From contig NZ_JABFAU010000013.1 in NCBI RefSeq assembly GCF_017168335.1, forward strand, positions 364,944-428,943: DNA of 64,000 nucleotides. Reading direction: 5' to 3'. Of the stretch, positions 26,011 through 37,771 are shown piece after piece. Made by a program: the position numbers and the translations under genes. The stretch comes from Rhodococcus sp. KRD162 (GTDB taxonomy: Bacteria > Actinomycetota > Actinomycetes > Mycobacteriales > Mycobacteriaceae). Numbering within the stretch: the stretch's first letter is position 1; each line of letters begins with the position of its first letter. The notes beneath the pieces were generated by a model. That model ran no database searches. It was given only the letters and a program-made list of their open reading frames with translations, and had not been told where the DNA came from.

Positions 26011-27387
26011 ATGACACCGCTGCAACTGCGCGCAGAGTTCGCCGTTCGCCTCTCCACGTTGTACGGGCAGGAAGTGCCCGCCTACACCACGCTGCTGGAC
26101 GTCACGGCGTCGATCAATGCCGAGACGATGCGAGCGACCGGAGCCGATGCCGAACGCTTCGGTTCGATCGAACGCGTCACCGCTGAGCGCCACGGCGCGA
26201 TTCGTGTCGGAAACGCGCGCGAGATGTCGCAGGTGGCAACGATTTTCGGTGCAATGGGTATGTACCCGGTGGGGTTCTACGATCTGCGCGATGCAGCGTC
26301 GAGTTCGATTCCGGTGGTGTCCACCGCGTTTCGTCCTCTCGACCAGGACGAGCTCGCGATCAATCCCTTTCGAGTCTTCACCTCGATGCTGGTGGCGTCC
26401 GACCGGCGCTTCTTCGACGAGGATCTCGGTGCCCGGCTCACCGAGTTCCTCGAACGCAGAACACTGTTCCCTCCCCTGCTACTGGACCTGGCCGCGCAGG
26501 CGGAGCGTGAGGGCGGACTCGGTGCGGAGGACGCCACGACTTTTCTCGACCTGGCCACCTCGTCGTTCGCACTGTCCGGCGACCCCATCGACAAGGCGTG
26601 GTACCGCGAACTCGAGTCGGTCTCTGCCGTCGCCGCCGATATCGGCGGTGTCGGCTCCACGCACATCAATCATTTGACACCTCGGGTCCTCGACATCGAC
26701 CTGCTGCATCGCCGGATGGAAGAGCGCGGGGTGGCGATGATCGACACCATTCAGGGCCCGCCGCGCACCTCGGGGGCGGGATTGCTTCTGCGCCAGACGT
26801 CGTTTCGAGCATTGAACGAACAGCGGATGTTCGTCGACGCGGACGGTCGCCTCGAATCGGGCCATCTGCGGGTCCGGTTCGGCGAGGTCGAAGCGCGAGG
26901 CGCGGCCGCTACCGTGCTCGGCCGCAGTCGCTACGACGCTTACCTGGAACGGGTGGGCGACCGGACACCGGATGGTCGGAGTCAGCTGTGGAGCTCACTC
27001 GCGCCCGAGAACGAGGCCGACTGGCTCACCGAAGACCTTGCCTACTTCAGCTTTCGTCCCACCGGACTCGCGCCGTCATCCGCCGATCGCGCATTCGGAC
27101 TGGTCGAGCTGGTCGAATCGGGAGTCGTCGCCGCCGATCCGATCGTGTACGAGGACTTCCTGCCCAAGTCTGCTGCCGGGATCTTTCGATCCAATCTCGA
27201 ATCCGACGGCACCCGCAACTCCGAGAACGCAGCCACCTCCTTCGACGCCGACGCGATGGCTGGTGTGCTGGGCCGAACGCTGCACGATCCGTACACGATC
27301 TACGGGCGAATTCGACAGGACTCGGTGACGCAGCTGGAGAAGCAGCTCGGCCTCGCCGCACCGCTGGCCTGCCCGTGGAACGGCTGA
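26011..27387 (+). CDS. DUF1338 / 2-oxoadipate dioxygenase-decarboxylase-like enzyme
   Basis: A 458-residue protein of the DUF1338 family, whose characterised member HglS is an Fe(II) 2-oxoacid hydroxyglutarate synthase in lysine catabolism. Candidate metal ligands sit at the expected spacing: His61 in ERHGAIRVGN, His218 or His221 in STHINHLTPR, and Glu292 or Glu294 in FGEVEARG. YFSFRPTG near 350 is also a family stretch. ATG 26011 or the GTG two codons earlier may be the start. It is divergent from the aldehyde dehydrogenase and shares its control region, so the natural substrate could be an aromatic 2-oxoacid. That is only inference. Confidence 0.75.
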   Translation: MTPLQLRAEFAVRLSTLYGQEVPAYTTLLDVTASINAETMRATGADAERFGSIERVTAERHGAIRVGNAREMSQVATIFGAMGMYPVGFYDLRDAASSSIPVVSTAFRPLDQDELAINPFRVFTSMLVASDRRFFDEDLGARLTEFLERRTLFPPLLLDLAAQAEREGGLGAEDATTFLDLATSSFALSGDPIDKAWYRELESVSAVAADIGGVGSTHINHLTPRVLDIDLLHRRMEERGVAMIDTIQGPPRTSGAGLLLRQTSFRALNEQRMFVDADGRLESGHLRVRFGEVEARGAAATVLGRSRYDAYLERVGDRTPDGRSQLWSSLAPENEADWLTEDLAYFSFRPTGLAPSSADRAFGLVELVESGVVAADPIVYEDFLPKSAAGIFRSNLESDGTRNSENAATSFDADAMAGVLGRTLHDPYTIYGRIRQDSVTQLEKQLGLAAPLACPWNG

Positions 27388-27395
27388 CCAGTTGC

Positions 27396-28379
27396 TCAGA
27401 GACCGAGCGATCCTGCCAGGGTCGGCCAACTCTTGGGCAGCTGCTCCACCCAGTACGGCCACGAATGGGTTCCGGTCCGGGTGAAGTCGAAGGTCGCCGG
27501 AATGTTCAGCTGGCCGAGCCGTTCGGCCAGGCGGTGGGTGCAGTAGTTCGCGCCGACCTCGATGAGACCTCCGACTACGACGATGTCCAGAGCCGCTGCG
27601 CTGTCGAAACTCTCGTGTGGACCCGGAGCACCCGTCCCCACCGACACGTACACCGCGGTGCCGCGGAGACGTTCGGCATTGACCACCGAATCGTGTGCGA
27701 CCCAGTCCGGATCGAGCGGCCCGCCCCACATGTTGTCGGCGTTTCCGCCGAAGGCGGCGATGATCGATCGGATATTCGCCTGGCCCATCGGGTCCGAGGA
27801 TGAGAAGCACCCGCTGTACGACGCCACGCCGGAGTACAGATCCGGGTGACGTACGGCCAACATCATGGCCGACTGCGCGCCCATCGACAGTCCGGCGATC
27901 GCGTTGCGTCCGTTGCCGTCGAACGTTGCGTCGATCAGCGGTGGGAGTTCCTGGGTCAAGAACGTCTCCCACTTGTATCTGCCGAGCGTCGGATCGTCGC
28001 GCTGCCAATCGGTGTAGAAACTGCCGGGACCTGCCAGCGGCAGCACTACGTTGACGTTCTTGTCGGCGAAGAACTCGGCCGCCCCGCCTTTACGCAGCCA
28101 CATGCTGTTGTGCGGGTCCTCTTCGCCGATGCCGCTGAGCATGTACAACGTCGGACGCGACCCGGTGTCGACCGCCGGTGTCAGTACCTGCACCTGGACG
28201 ATCCCGCCCATGGCAGGCGAGTCCACGCTCACGGTGCGCAGGGTGTCGGACGCGATCGCGGTATCGACGATGCGCGCGGCAGCCTCGACAGGATCGGCAG
28301 AGGCCACGCCGATCGATGTCGTGGACATCGACAGCACCGCGGCGACGACGAACGGAATGAAGATACGTCGACGACGCAT
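27396..28379 (-). CDS. secreted esterase, mycolyltransferase (antigen 85) family
   Basis: A 327-residue alpha/beta hydrolase with a signal peptide (MRRRRIF, a hydrophobic run, then cleavage near SADP at about 27). The nucleophile elbow GLSMGAQSAMM places the catalytic Ser near 167. The C-terminal THSWPYW supplies the likely His. This is the esterase family that includes corynebacterial and mycobacterial mycolyltransferases, so trehalose mycolate transfer at the envelope is plausible, but general esterase action is possible. The longer upstream frame is not needed. Confidence 0.85.
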   Translation of the reverse strand: MRRRRIFIPFVVAAVLSMSTTSIGVASADPVEAAARIVDTAIASDTLRTVSVDSPAMGGIVQVQVLTPAVDTGSRPTLYMLSGIGEEDPHNSMWLRKGGAAEFFADKNVNVVLPLAGPGSFYTDWQRDDPTLGRYKWETFLTQELPPLIDATFDGNGRNAIAGLSMGAQSAMMLAVRHPDLYSGVASYSGCFSSSDPMGQANIRSIIAAFGGNADNMWGGPLDPDWVAHDSVVNAERLRGTAVYVSVGTGAPGPHESFDSAAALDIVVVGGLIEVGANYCTHRLAERLGQLNIPATFDFTRTGTHSWPYWVEQLPKSWPTLAGSLGL

Positions 28380-28622
28380 GAGGATCCTCTCGGACTTTGT
28401 CACTGAAAACAGCCGATCGACACGGAGCATCGCACACCTTCGGACGGGATAGAACGTCAGAAGCGAAGTTCACCGAAGTAGACCGACCGGAACTCTGCGA
28501 CATTGCCGGAATCGAGCATTTGCCTTGTTTTACAGCACTTTTCGAGACTCGGTGACGCATCCACCCACTCTCTTAGCCCACTAACCATTCGTGCACTAAC
28601 TGAATCTGATAGCCTGTTCGTC

Positions 28623-29075
28623 ATGTCCGATGTCGACGATCCACTCGCCCTCGATCGGCAGGTCTGCTTTGCACTCGCTGTCGCCAACCGCGCGGTCCTG
28701 GCGGTGTATCGCCCACTCCTCGAGCCGATGGGGCTCACGCATCCGCAATATCTGGTGATGCTGGCACTGTGGGGCGAGTCGCCGATGTCGGTCAAAGCCA
28801 TCGGATCGACACTCCAACTCGACTCCCCCACTCTTTCCCCACTCCTCAAGCGACTGGAATCGATGGGGCTCCTGGCCCGCAAGCGCAGCGCCGAGGACGA
28901 GCGCGTCCTTCTCGTCTCGCTCACTCCTGCCGGAGCCGCGCTACGCGCGAGGGCCGAGACGATTCCACCCGCCGTCGTCGAACGGCTCGGCACCTCGCTC
29001 ACCGAACTCGAGGAACTTCGCCGGGTTCTCACCCGCGTCAACGACGCCGCCATCGCAGCCGGAGCCCTGTCATGA
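28623..29075 (+). CDS. MarR-family regulator, OhrR-like
   Basis: A 150-residue MarR protein. DRQVCFALAVANRAVLAVYRPLLEPMGLTH near the N-terminus has the peroxide-sensing cysteine (about residue 13) of OhrR. The winged helix (VKAIGSTLQLDSPTLSPLLKRLESMGLL) follows. I use ATG 28623, as the upstream extension is not MarR-like. OhrR usually represses an adjacent ohr peroxidase gene, but none is next to it; a DUF5313 gene overlaps its stop instead. The A/T-rich stretch at about 28575-28615 is a likely promoter and autoregulatory site. Confidence 0.85.
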   Translation: MSDVDDPLALDRQVCFALAVANRAVLAVYRPLLEPMGLTHPQYLVMLALWGESPMSVKAIGSTLQLDSPTLSPLLKRLESMGLLARKRSAEDERVLLVSLTPAGAALRARAETIPPAVVERLGTSLTELEELRRVLTRVNDAAIAAGALS

Positions 29076-29449
29076 ACGCACGCTCGCGGCCGTCCCTTCG
29101 ACAGTGGCTGGGCTACGCGGTTCTCGGACGCGCACTGCCCGACTCGATGCGGGAGTGGGTCCGCCGCGATCTCGTCGGGCCGGGAGCAACGCCGCGTCAC
29201 ATCCTGCGGTCGATGATTCCGTTCCTGCCGATCTTCATCGGATTCTTCGTTCTGTTTCCAGGGGCAATTTGGCTACGCGCCTCGATGGTGCTGCTCAGCG
29301 TGCTGCTCGCGCTGTTCTACACCGTCGCGTACATGGATCAGAACCGCGCCCGACGACTCGAGATCCACGGACTGCCTGGTGATCTGAGAAGTGAGAAGAA
29401 AATGGCCGAAATGGAACGCGAGCGCGAGAACTATCGCCGCAATCACTGA
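29072..29449 (+). CDS. DUF5313 membrane protein, copy 1
   Basis: A 125-residue protein with two central membrane segments (FLPIFIGFFVLFPGAIWL and ASMVLLSVLLALFYTVAY) between a basic N-terminus and a charged C-terminal tail. It belongs to the actinobacterial DUF5313 family with unknown role. Its ATG overlaps the MarR stop, so it is probably part of that regulator's output. A paralogue lies at 59474-59905 behind a metal/sulfur-type operator. Its end overlaps the convergent sensor gene by 7 bases. Confidence 0.8.
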   Translation: MNARSRPSLRQWLGYAVLGRALPDSMREWVRRDLVGPGATPRHILRSMIPFLPIFIGFFVLFPGAIWLRASMVLLSVLLALFYTVAYMDQNRARRLEIHGLPGDLRSEKKMAEMERERENYRRNH

Positions 29450-31830
29450 CTGTCTCGGTTGAGCCCCGCCACGAAGTCCTCGGCGATCATCGTCGCCAGA
29501 TCACGGGTCTTGCGATTGGTGTTCTGCGACAATTCGGTCAGTTTGGCAAACGCGGCATCGGCATCGATGCGGTAGACCGACATCAGGATTCCGACTGCGC
29601 GGCCGATCGATCCGCGGGTGTCGAGCGCGGTGCGCAGGGTTGCGGCTTGGTTGCCGCTTTCCTCGATCAACTGCTCGCGCATCCGAGAAAGCTCGAGATG
29701 CACTCGTACACGAGCCACCAGCTCGCGGTCGTGAAATGGTTTGACGACGTAGTCGTCGGCACCGCGGCCCAGTCCTTCGAGCACGAAGTCCGTTCCCGCT
29801 CGGGCGGTCAGCAAGATCACCGGCACGCGTTGCACGTCGGCATCGCGGCGGATCTCGTGTACCAGCTCCAGGCCGCTACGACCGGGAAGCATCACATCGC
29901 TGAGCACGAGGCCCGGTGTCATCTCCCGGGCCCGACCGAGGGCAGTGTCGACATCACCCGCCGTGGTGACGGTCCAGCCTTCGTCGATCAGCAGCCGAAC
30001 CAGGTAGTTGCGCATGTCGATGTTGTCCTCGACGAGCAGAATGTCCGCTCGGTCGGTGCTGACCTCGGCCGCTTCGATCGAGGAGAACATCGCCGACACC
30101 GCGTCCGCACCAACGACCGGTCGCGCGACGGGCACGCTCGCCTCGACGGGCCGACGCGGCACAACGACAGTGAAGGTACTGCCGAAACCCTCCTCACTGT
30201 CGACCTCGATGCGCCCGCTCAACGCGGTGACCAGATTCGACACGAGTGCAAGTCCGATTCCCGAGCCCTCGATGCTGTGCGCACCGGAGCGTTCGACCCG
30301 GTGGAACCGATCGAAGATTCGGGGCAGGTCCTCGGCGGGGATGCCCAAGCCGGTATCGGCCACGACCAAGCGAATAGTCTGCTCTTCGGCGGCGAGGCGA
30401 ACGCAGATGCGCCCGGCCGGGGTGTATTTGACGGCGTTCGCGAGCAGGTTGAACACGACCTTCGACCACATCTCACCATCGGTGAGAACGACGACGTCTT
30501 CTGCCGCATCGATGTCCAATTCGAGACCCTGCACCGAGGCGACGGCAGAGAACATCGAAGCGCAGTCTTGCGTGACTGCGCTCAGGTCGGTGGGTTCGAG
30601 GCGCGCGCGCAGTTGGCCGGCGTCTGCGCTGACGACGTCGAGCAGATCGTCGACCAGGCGCCGGAGCCGGGTCGCCGCACGATGGACGACATCGAGGGAG
30701 TCCTTGTCGGAATCGGACAGGGACGAGGTGGTACTTGCGCGCAGCGTTTCCAGCGGGCCGGCCAGCAGGGTCAGCGGGGTCCGGAACTCGTGTCCGACGT
30801 TCTCGAGCAACCGTGTCTTGGCCTCGTCGGCCTCGGCCAGCGCCGCGACGCGTCGCCGTTCCATCTCGAAGGCATACGACGCGGTCAGTGCCGTCGATAC
30901 CCGCTCGGCCACGGCGACGAAGAACGGGGTGGCCGAGTCGTCTCGGGCCCTCAGTGCGTCGAGTCCGATCAGCAGGGCCCCGATGGGTCGAGTGCGTCCT
31001 GCCAGCGTCAGCGGCACGATCACCGCCTTCGCGACCGTTCCGTCGACGTCGACGTCGACGGTGGTACGGATGGCCCGCCCGTCCGAGACCTCGGCGACGG
31101 CGTCGAGGTCCCAGATCGCTCCCTCGCAGCCGCGCGCACCAGCGGTAGCTATGTGGTCGAGTTCTCCGTCATCGGCGAGATCACGTCGAAGATAGGCGGC
31201 CACGAGTGGGAACTCGCGAGCTTCCTCACCCAATGCCTCGACCGCAGCGCGACAGATGCCGACAGGGCCATCGGTGTCGTCGCCGGTCAACGAGCCGAGG
31301 GCGAGCAGAGCCTGCATGCGGCGCTCACCGATGACCTGCATCGTGACCTCGGTGGTGGCGACGAAGACTCCGAGTACGGTGCGACCCGATCCGAAGATCG
31401 GGCTGTACGAAAAGGTCCAGTACGTCTCCTCGGGGTAACCGAATCGGTCCAGGACGAACATCTGCCGAACGCCGTGCACGGGCTCGCGACCCTCCACCAC
31501 CTGCGCACACAGACCACCGACGTAGTCCCACACCGCGGACCAGCACTCACTGGCCCGCTGTCCGGCGGCCTCCGGGAACTTGTCGCCGAGAAAGTCGGTG
31601 TACGAGTGATTGAAGATCTGAATCAGGCTCGGACCCCACCAGAGCAGCATCGGGATCGTGGAGGGCATCACGGTACGTACCGCCGTCACCAACTCCTGCG
31701 GCCATACCTCCACCGGTCCAAGATCGTTCGCCGTCCAGTCCAGTTCACGAAACCGAGCATCGGTGGCATTGTCACCCCGAAACAGCTCGTCCAGTCGGAC
31801 CGAGCTGTCGCCAGGTCGTTCGAAACCCAT
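29443..31830 (-). CDS. hybrid sensor histidine kinase-receiver-ANTAR protein
   Basis: A 795-residue signalling protein. Domain order: PAS-like region (about 25-165; MLLWWGPSLIQIFNHSYTDF), GAF-like domain (about 170-330), HisKA with the phospho-His in NVGHEFRTPLTLL near 347, HATPase with N box NLLANAVKYTP near 465 and GLGIPAEDLPRIFDRF, receiver domain from DILLVEDNIDMRNYL near 595 with the phospho-Asp in LSDVMLPG near 645, and a C-terminal ANTAR domain (GSIGRAVGILMSVYRIDADAAFAKL). ANTAR binds RNA stem-loops and antiterminates transcription. A sensor that ends in its own RNA-binding output is uncommon. I start at ATG 31830 with GGTGAG just upstream. Confidence 0.87.
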   Translation of the reverse strand: MGFERPGDSSVRLDELFRGDNATDARFRELDWTANDLGPVEVWPQELVTAVRTVMPSTIPMLLWWGPSLIQIFNHSYTDFLGDKFPEAAGQRASECWSAVWDYVGGLCAQVVEGREPVHGVRQMFVLDRFGYPEETYWTFSYSPIFGSGRTVLGVFVATTEVTMQVIGERRMQALLALGSLTGDDTDGPVGICRAAVEALGEEAREFPLVAAYLRRDLADDGELDHIATAGARGCEGAIWDLDAVAEVSDGRAIRTTVDVDVDGTVAKAVIVPLTLAGRTRPIGALLIGLDALRARDDSATPFFVAVAERVSTALTASYAFEMERRRVAALAEADEAKTRLLENVGHEFRTPLTLLAGPLETLRASTTSSLSDSDKDSLDVVHRAATRLRRLVDDLLDVVSADAGQLRARLEPTDLSAVTQDCASMFSAVASVQGLELDIDAAEDVVVLTDGEMWSKVVFNLLANAVKYTPAGRICVRLAAEEQTIRLVVADTGLGIPAEDLPRIFDRFHRVERSGAHSIEGSGIGLALVSNLVTALSGRIEVDSEEGFGSTFTVVVPRRPVEASVPVARPVVGADAVSAMFSSIEAAEVSTDRADILLVEDNIDMRNYLVRLLIDEGWTVTTAGDVDTALGRAREMTPGLVLSDVMLPGRSGLELVHEIRRDADVQRVPVILLTARAGTDFVLEGLGRGADDYVVKPFHDRELVARVRVHLELSRMREQLIEESGNQAATLRTALDTRGSIGRAVGILMSVYRIDADAAFAKLTELSQNTNRKTRDLATMIAEDFVAGLNRDSQ

Positions 31831-31953
31831 CGCCTCACCCTTCGTAGCGTGCGGCCGCACGTTTCTCGACGGGCGCGATATCGCCGTCGATCTTAGCCGA
31901 ATGCCCGGTACGCAGGCGTTTCGCTCGACCCTCCCGGGGGTACTGGGGCGAGC

Positions 31954-33996
<2,043 letters not shown>

Positions 33997-35423
33997 CCGG
34001 TCCACCGTTCGAGTACCTGCTGCCACTGACCGGACTCGGAGCGTCCGGCCCACGCGATGTAGCCGTCGGGCCGGACGAGAACGGCTGGGCCGTTGTCGGT
34101 TCGGTGCGCGATATCTTCTCGTGCGCAGTCCTTTTCGCCGATCAGCACGAACCCGTGCTCCCTCAGCTGCTCGGTGACCGTGCTCCGGTCCAATGGGATT
34201 CCCACCGCACGGGTCCCCACCAGTGCGTGCTCACCGCGTGCGTGCGGGTACGAGATCCCCACCCCTGAGAACATGCCCGCGATCGCACGGGCCGCATGCT
34301 TGCTGCGGAGCACCCGAGCGGACACCAGGTTTCGCACGGTCTGTGCGATCACCGAACGCAACAACAACATTCGGATCGTTGCCCCGCTGCTGCGCAGCAC
34401 CTTCTCGCCCACCGGATGCCGCTCGTCGTGATAGGTGTCGAGGATCTGTTCGTCGGCACCACCGAGAACGGCGGCCAGTTTCCAACCGAGATTCATCGCG
34501 TCCTGGATTCCGGTGTTCATGCCTTGCCCGCCGGCAGGCGAATGCACATGCGCCGCATCGCCTGCAAGGAAGACCCGACCCATGCGATAGCGTCGAACCT
34601 GCCGCTCGTCGCAGGAGAAGCGCGAACTCCACCGCACGTCGGTCCAGCCGTAATCGGTTCCGACCGCGCGCCGCAAGACCTCCCGAAGGCGCGATCGATC
34701 GACGGGAGCATGCTCGTCCGCATCCTCGCTTCGGTCCCACGCGATCACGCGGAACCACCCGTCGCCGAAGGGTGCGACAAAAGCGAAGCAGTCCTTGCCC
34801 GCACCGATGTTGATCAGACCATTGGGTGGATCGGTCAACCGGACGTCCGCGAGCATGATCGACCGCAGCAATTCCTTGCCGGGAAAATCGAGGCCTATCG
34901 CCTCGCGGACCAGACTGTGCACCCCGTCGGCTCCGGCCGCGTACGACGCCGTCCATTGCTGCTCGACGCCGTCCGCTGCGTGCCCACGCACCACGACTGC
35001 GTCGGCGTTCTGGCTCAGACCGGTGACCGTTACCCCGCGTCGGATGTCGGCACCTGATTCTCGGGCGTACTGCTCGAGTCGCGCGTCCACATTGCTCTGC
35101 GGCGTGACCAGCAGAAACGGGAACTCGGATGGCAGTACCCCGAGATCGAGGCCGAGCCCGTTCCACAATGTCAATCCCGGGGCGTGCGCCCCGGTCGACA
35201 GCAGATCCTCGGCCAGACCGCGGCTGTCGAGGACCTCGAGCGTGCGGGCGTGCACTCCGAAGGCCCGCGACAACGGCGACGGCGCAGCGTGTTTGTCGAG
35301 CACGATCACCGAGCGGCCGGCGCGTGCGAGTTCGCCCGCCAGCATGCAGCCCGCAGGCCCTGCACCGACGACGATCACGTCCGAATGATTCATGACGACC
35401 TCCTGCTGCGGTCCGAGCGTTCC

Positions 35424-35443
35424 AAGTCAACGGCTGTTGACTT
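35424..35443. promoter_or_regulatory. TetR operator 1
   Basis: AAGTCAACGGCTGTTGACTT is a perfect inverted repeat with an 8-base arm and 4-base centre. It lies 30 bases upstream of the FAD monooxygenase start and shares its GTCAAC-N4-GTTGAC core with the site at 35471. Confidence 0.75.
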
Positions 35444-35470
35444 CCGACGATAGACCCACCGCGCTCGGTG

Positions 35471-35486
35471 GTCAACAGACGTTGAC
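35471..35486. promoter_or_regulatory. TetR operator 2
   Basis: GTCAACAGACGTTGAC repeats the GTCAAC-N4-GTTGAC core of the first operator. It ends 13 bases before the TetR start, so the regulator probably represses itself and the divergent monooxygenase. Confidence 0.75.
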
Positions 35487-35499
35487 TTAGGCTACGGGG

Positions 35500-36060
35500 A
35501 TGAGCGAACGCCAACCTCGATCCGCAGCCGCCACCCGGGCGCGCATTCTCGACGCCGCTCGGGCTCAATTCGCTGTCGACGGCTACGACCGAACCACCAT
35601 GCGCTCGGTCGCGGGAACAGCAGGCGTGGACGCGGCAATGGTCGTTCGCTACTTCGGCACCAAGGAATCACTGTTCGCCGAAGCAGCCACCTTCGTCCTC
35701 GACATTCCCGACCTGTCGGGCATCGCGCCCGAGGATCTCGCGCATACGTTGATGCCCACGTTCTTTCAGACGTGGGAGCAGGACGGGACATTCCTCGCCC
35801 TGCTCCGTGCGGCAGCCACCAACGCCGCGGCCGCAGCGGCGATGCAGCAGGTGTTCCACACACAGGTCGCCCCTGCACTGTCCGCGGTGGCAGTGGACCG
35901 ACATGACGAGCGCGCCGCGCTCGTCGGATCCCAGGTACTCGGTCTGGCCTTCGCCCGCTACGTGCTCGAAGTGCCTCCCATGGTCGGCATGAGCCACGAG
36001 CAACTGGTCCGGTGGGTAGGGCCGACCCTGATCCGCTACCTCACCGAACCACTCGACTGA
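35500..36060 (+). CDS. TetR-family regulator
   Basis: A 186-residue regulator. The helix-turn-helix (RILDAARAQFAVDGYDRTTMRSVAGTAGVDA, then VVRYFGTKESLF) is followed by a C-terminal domain of the TetR_C_17-like type (QVLGLAFARYVLEVPPM). It is divergent from the FAD monooxygenase and ends five bases before the convergent glpD stop. The inducer is presumably the monooxygenase substrate. Confidence 0.87.
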   Translation: MSERQPRSAAATRARILDAARAQFAVDGYDRTTMRSVAGTAGVDAAMVVRYFGTKESLFAEAATFVLDIPDLSGIAPEDLAHTLMPTFFQTWEQDGTFLALLRAAATNAAAAAAMQQVFHTQVAPALSAVAVDRHDERAALVGSQVLGLAFARYVLEVPPMVGMSHEQLVRWVGPTLIRYLTEPLD

Positions 36061-36064
36061 GAAG

Positions 36065-37771
36065 TCAGCTCACTCCGGCTCGTACGTCCGGTGCCCCGAG
36101 CCGTGCTGCATCGGCAGTATCGTCATCGGGCTGCTGCTGCGAATCCCGTTCTGCCAGAACGCGAAGGCGATAGTGCTCGATCTCCTCGGCCACATGCTGG
36201 CCGTCCCAGCCGAGGATCGGTGCGACGAGATGCGCCACTTCCTCGGCCGCTGCCTCACCGCGGTCCGGGACCTCGATGGAGATGCGGGTACGACGGGTCA
36301 GGATGTCTTCGAGATGCTGCGCGCCCTCGTGACTTGCGGCGTAGACCGCCTCGACGCGCAGGTACTCCGGTGCGCTCTCGAGCGGCTTTCCGAGCTCCGG
36401 ATCGGCCTCGATCAAGTCCAGCAGTTCACCCATCAGAGTGCCGTACCGACCGAGCAGATGCTCGACGCGGGAGACGCGCATGCCGGTGCGCTCGGCCGTC
36501 AGCGCGCGGGAGTTGAACGCGCCGAGGTAGCCGTCTGCTCCGACGAGGGGGATCTCCTCGGTGACACACTTCGGTACCGTGCGTTCGAGGCCGTGTACCG
36601 CGGAATCGACTGCGTCCTTGGCCATCACGCGGTAGGTGGTGTACTTGCCACCGGCGATGACCGTCAGTCCTCGCACCGGGCTGGACACCGCGTGTTCACG
36701 GGAGAGCGTGCTGGTGGAATCGGATTCGCCGAACAGCAGCGGACGCAGCCCGGCGTACACACCGACGACGTCGGTCCGGTCCAACGGATCGGCCAGCAGC
36801 TTGTTCACATGCCCCAGGATGTAGTCGATGTCGCTCTGGCTCGCCGCCGGGTGGGCCAGATCGAGCTTCCAGTCGGTATCGGTGGTGCCGATGATCCAGT
36901 GGCTGCCCCACGGGATGACGAACAGCAGACTCTTCTCGGTACGGGTGATGATGCCGGTGGCACTGTTGATGCGATTGCGTGGCACCACCAGGTGCACGCC
37001 CTTGGATGCACGAACCTGGAATTGTCCACGGCCACCGACCATCTGCTGCACCTCGTCGGTCCACACACCTGCGGCGTTGATGACCTGCTTGGCGCGCACC
37101 TCGAAGGACCGACCGGTTTCGAGATCGCTCGCCACGACGCCGACCACCTTGTCGTCCTCCCGGAGGAAGCCCGTGACACGAGTGCTGTTGGCACACGAGG
37201 CACCGTAGGCCGCCGCGGTACGAGCGAGCATCATGGTGTGCCGAGCGTCGTCGACCTGCCCCTCGTAGAACTTCACCGCGCCGCGGATCGCCGAGCGCTT
37301 TCCGGAGGGAAAGGACTCGAGGGTCTTCTTCTTACCGAGGTGCTTGTGATGACTCGGAACGCCGCGTCCGGCACCCATGACGTCGTAGACGCCGATGCCG
37401 AGCCCGACGTACGGGCGGTCGATCGCCTTCTCGAGCGGATAGATGAACGGTACCGGCCGAGCGAGGTGCGGACACAACGTGTTCAACACCAACGATCGCT
37501 CCTTGAGCGCCTCGAACACCAGCGCGAAGTTGAACTGTTCGAGGTAGCGCAATCCGCCGTGGAAGAGCTTGCTCGAGCGACTCGACGTGCCGGCCGCGTA
37601 GTCCCTCGCTTCGAGCAAGCCCACTTTCAACCCGCGTGTCACCGCGTCCAAGGCAGTTCCTGCACCGACGACGCCGCCGCCGATCACCAAGATATCCAGC
37701 TCTTCCGACTCCATCCGCGCCAGCGCATCCGCACGCGCCTCCGGACTCAAAGCCGTTGTGCTGTAAGTCAT
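36065..37771 (-). CDS. glpD: GlpD glycerol-3-phosphate dehydrogenase
   Basis: A 568-residue membrane-associated FAD dehydrogenase that makes dihydroxyacetone phosphate and passes electrons to the quinone pool. [22 protein letters not shown] (28-49) binds FAD, and [20 protein letters not shown] near 61 is a GlpD signature. The C-terminal helical domain (about 400-530) is complete. It is the last gene of glpF-glpK-glpD, with its ATG overlapping the glpK stop. Confidence 0.95.
   Translation of the reverse strand: MTYSTTALSPEARADALARMESEELDILVIGGGVVGAGTALDAVTRGLKVGLLEARDYAAGTSSRSSKLFHGGLRYLEQFNFALVFEALKERSLVLNTLCPHLARPVPFIYPLEKAIDRPYVGLGIGVYDVMGAGRGVPSHHKHLGKKKTLESFPSGKRSAIRGAVKFYEGQVDDARHTMMLARTAAAYGASCANSTRVTGFLREDDKVVGVVASDLETGRSFEVRAKQVINAAGVWTDEVQQMVGGRGQFQVRASKGVHLVVPRNRINSATGIITRTEKSLLFVIPWGSHWIIGTTDTDWKLDLAHPAASQSDIDYILGHVNKLLADPLDRTDVVGVYAGLRPLLFGESDSTSTLSREHAVSSPVRGLTVIAGGKYTTYRVMAKDAVDSAVHGLERTVPKCVTEEIPLVGADGYLGAFNSRALTAERTGMRVSRVEHLLGRYGTLMGELLDLIEADPELGKPLESAPEYLRVEAVYAASHEGAQHLEDILTRRTRISIEVPDRGEAAAEEVAHLVAPILGWDGQHVAEEIEHYRLRVLAERDSQQQPDDDTADAARLGAPDVRAGVS

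Noticed and set aside
29647-31896. 749-codon open frame on the plus strand
   Set aside because: It is antisense to the sensor kinase gene, has biased His/Gln/Asp/Arg composition and no domain. Such frames are common opposite high-G+C genes.
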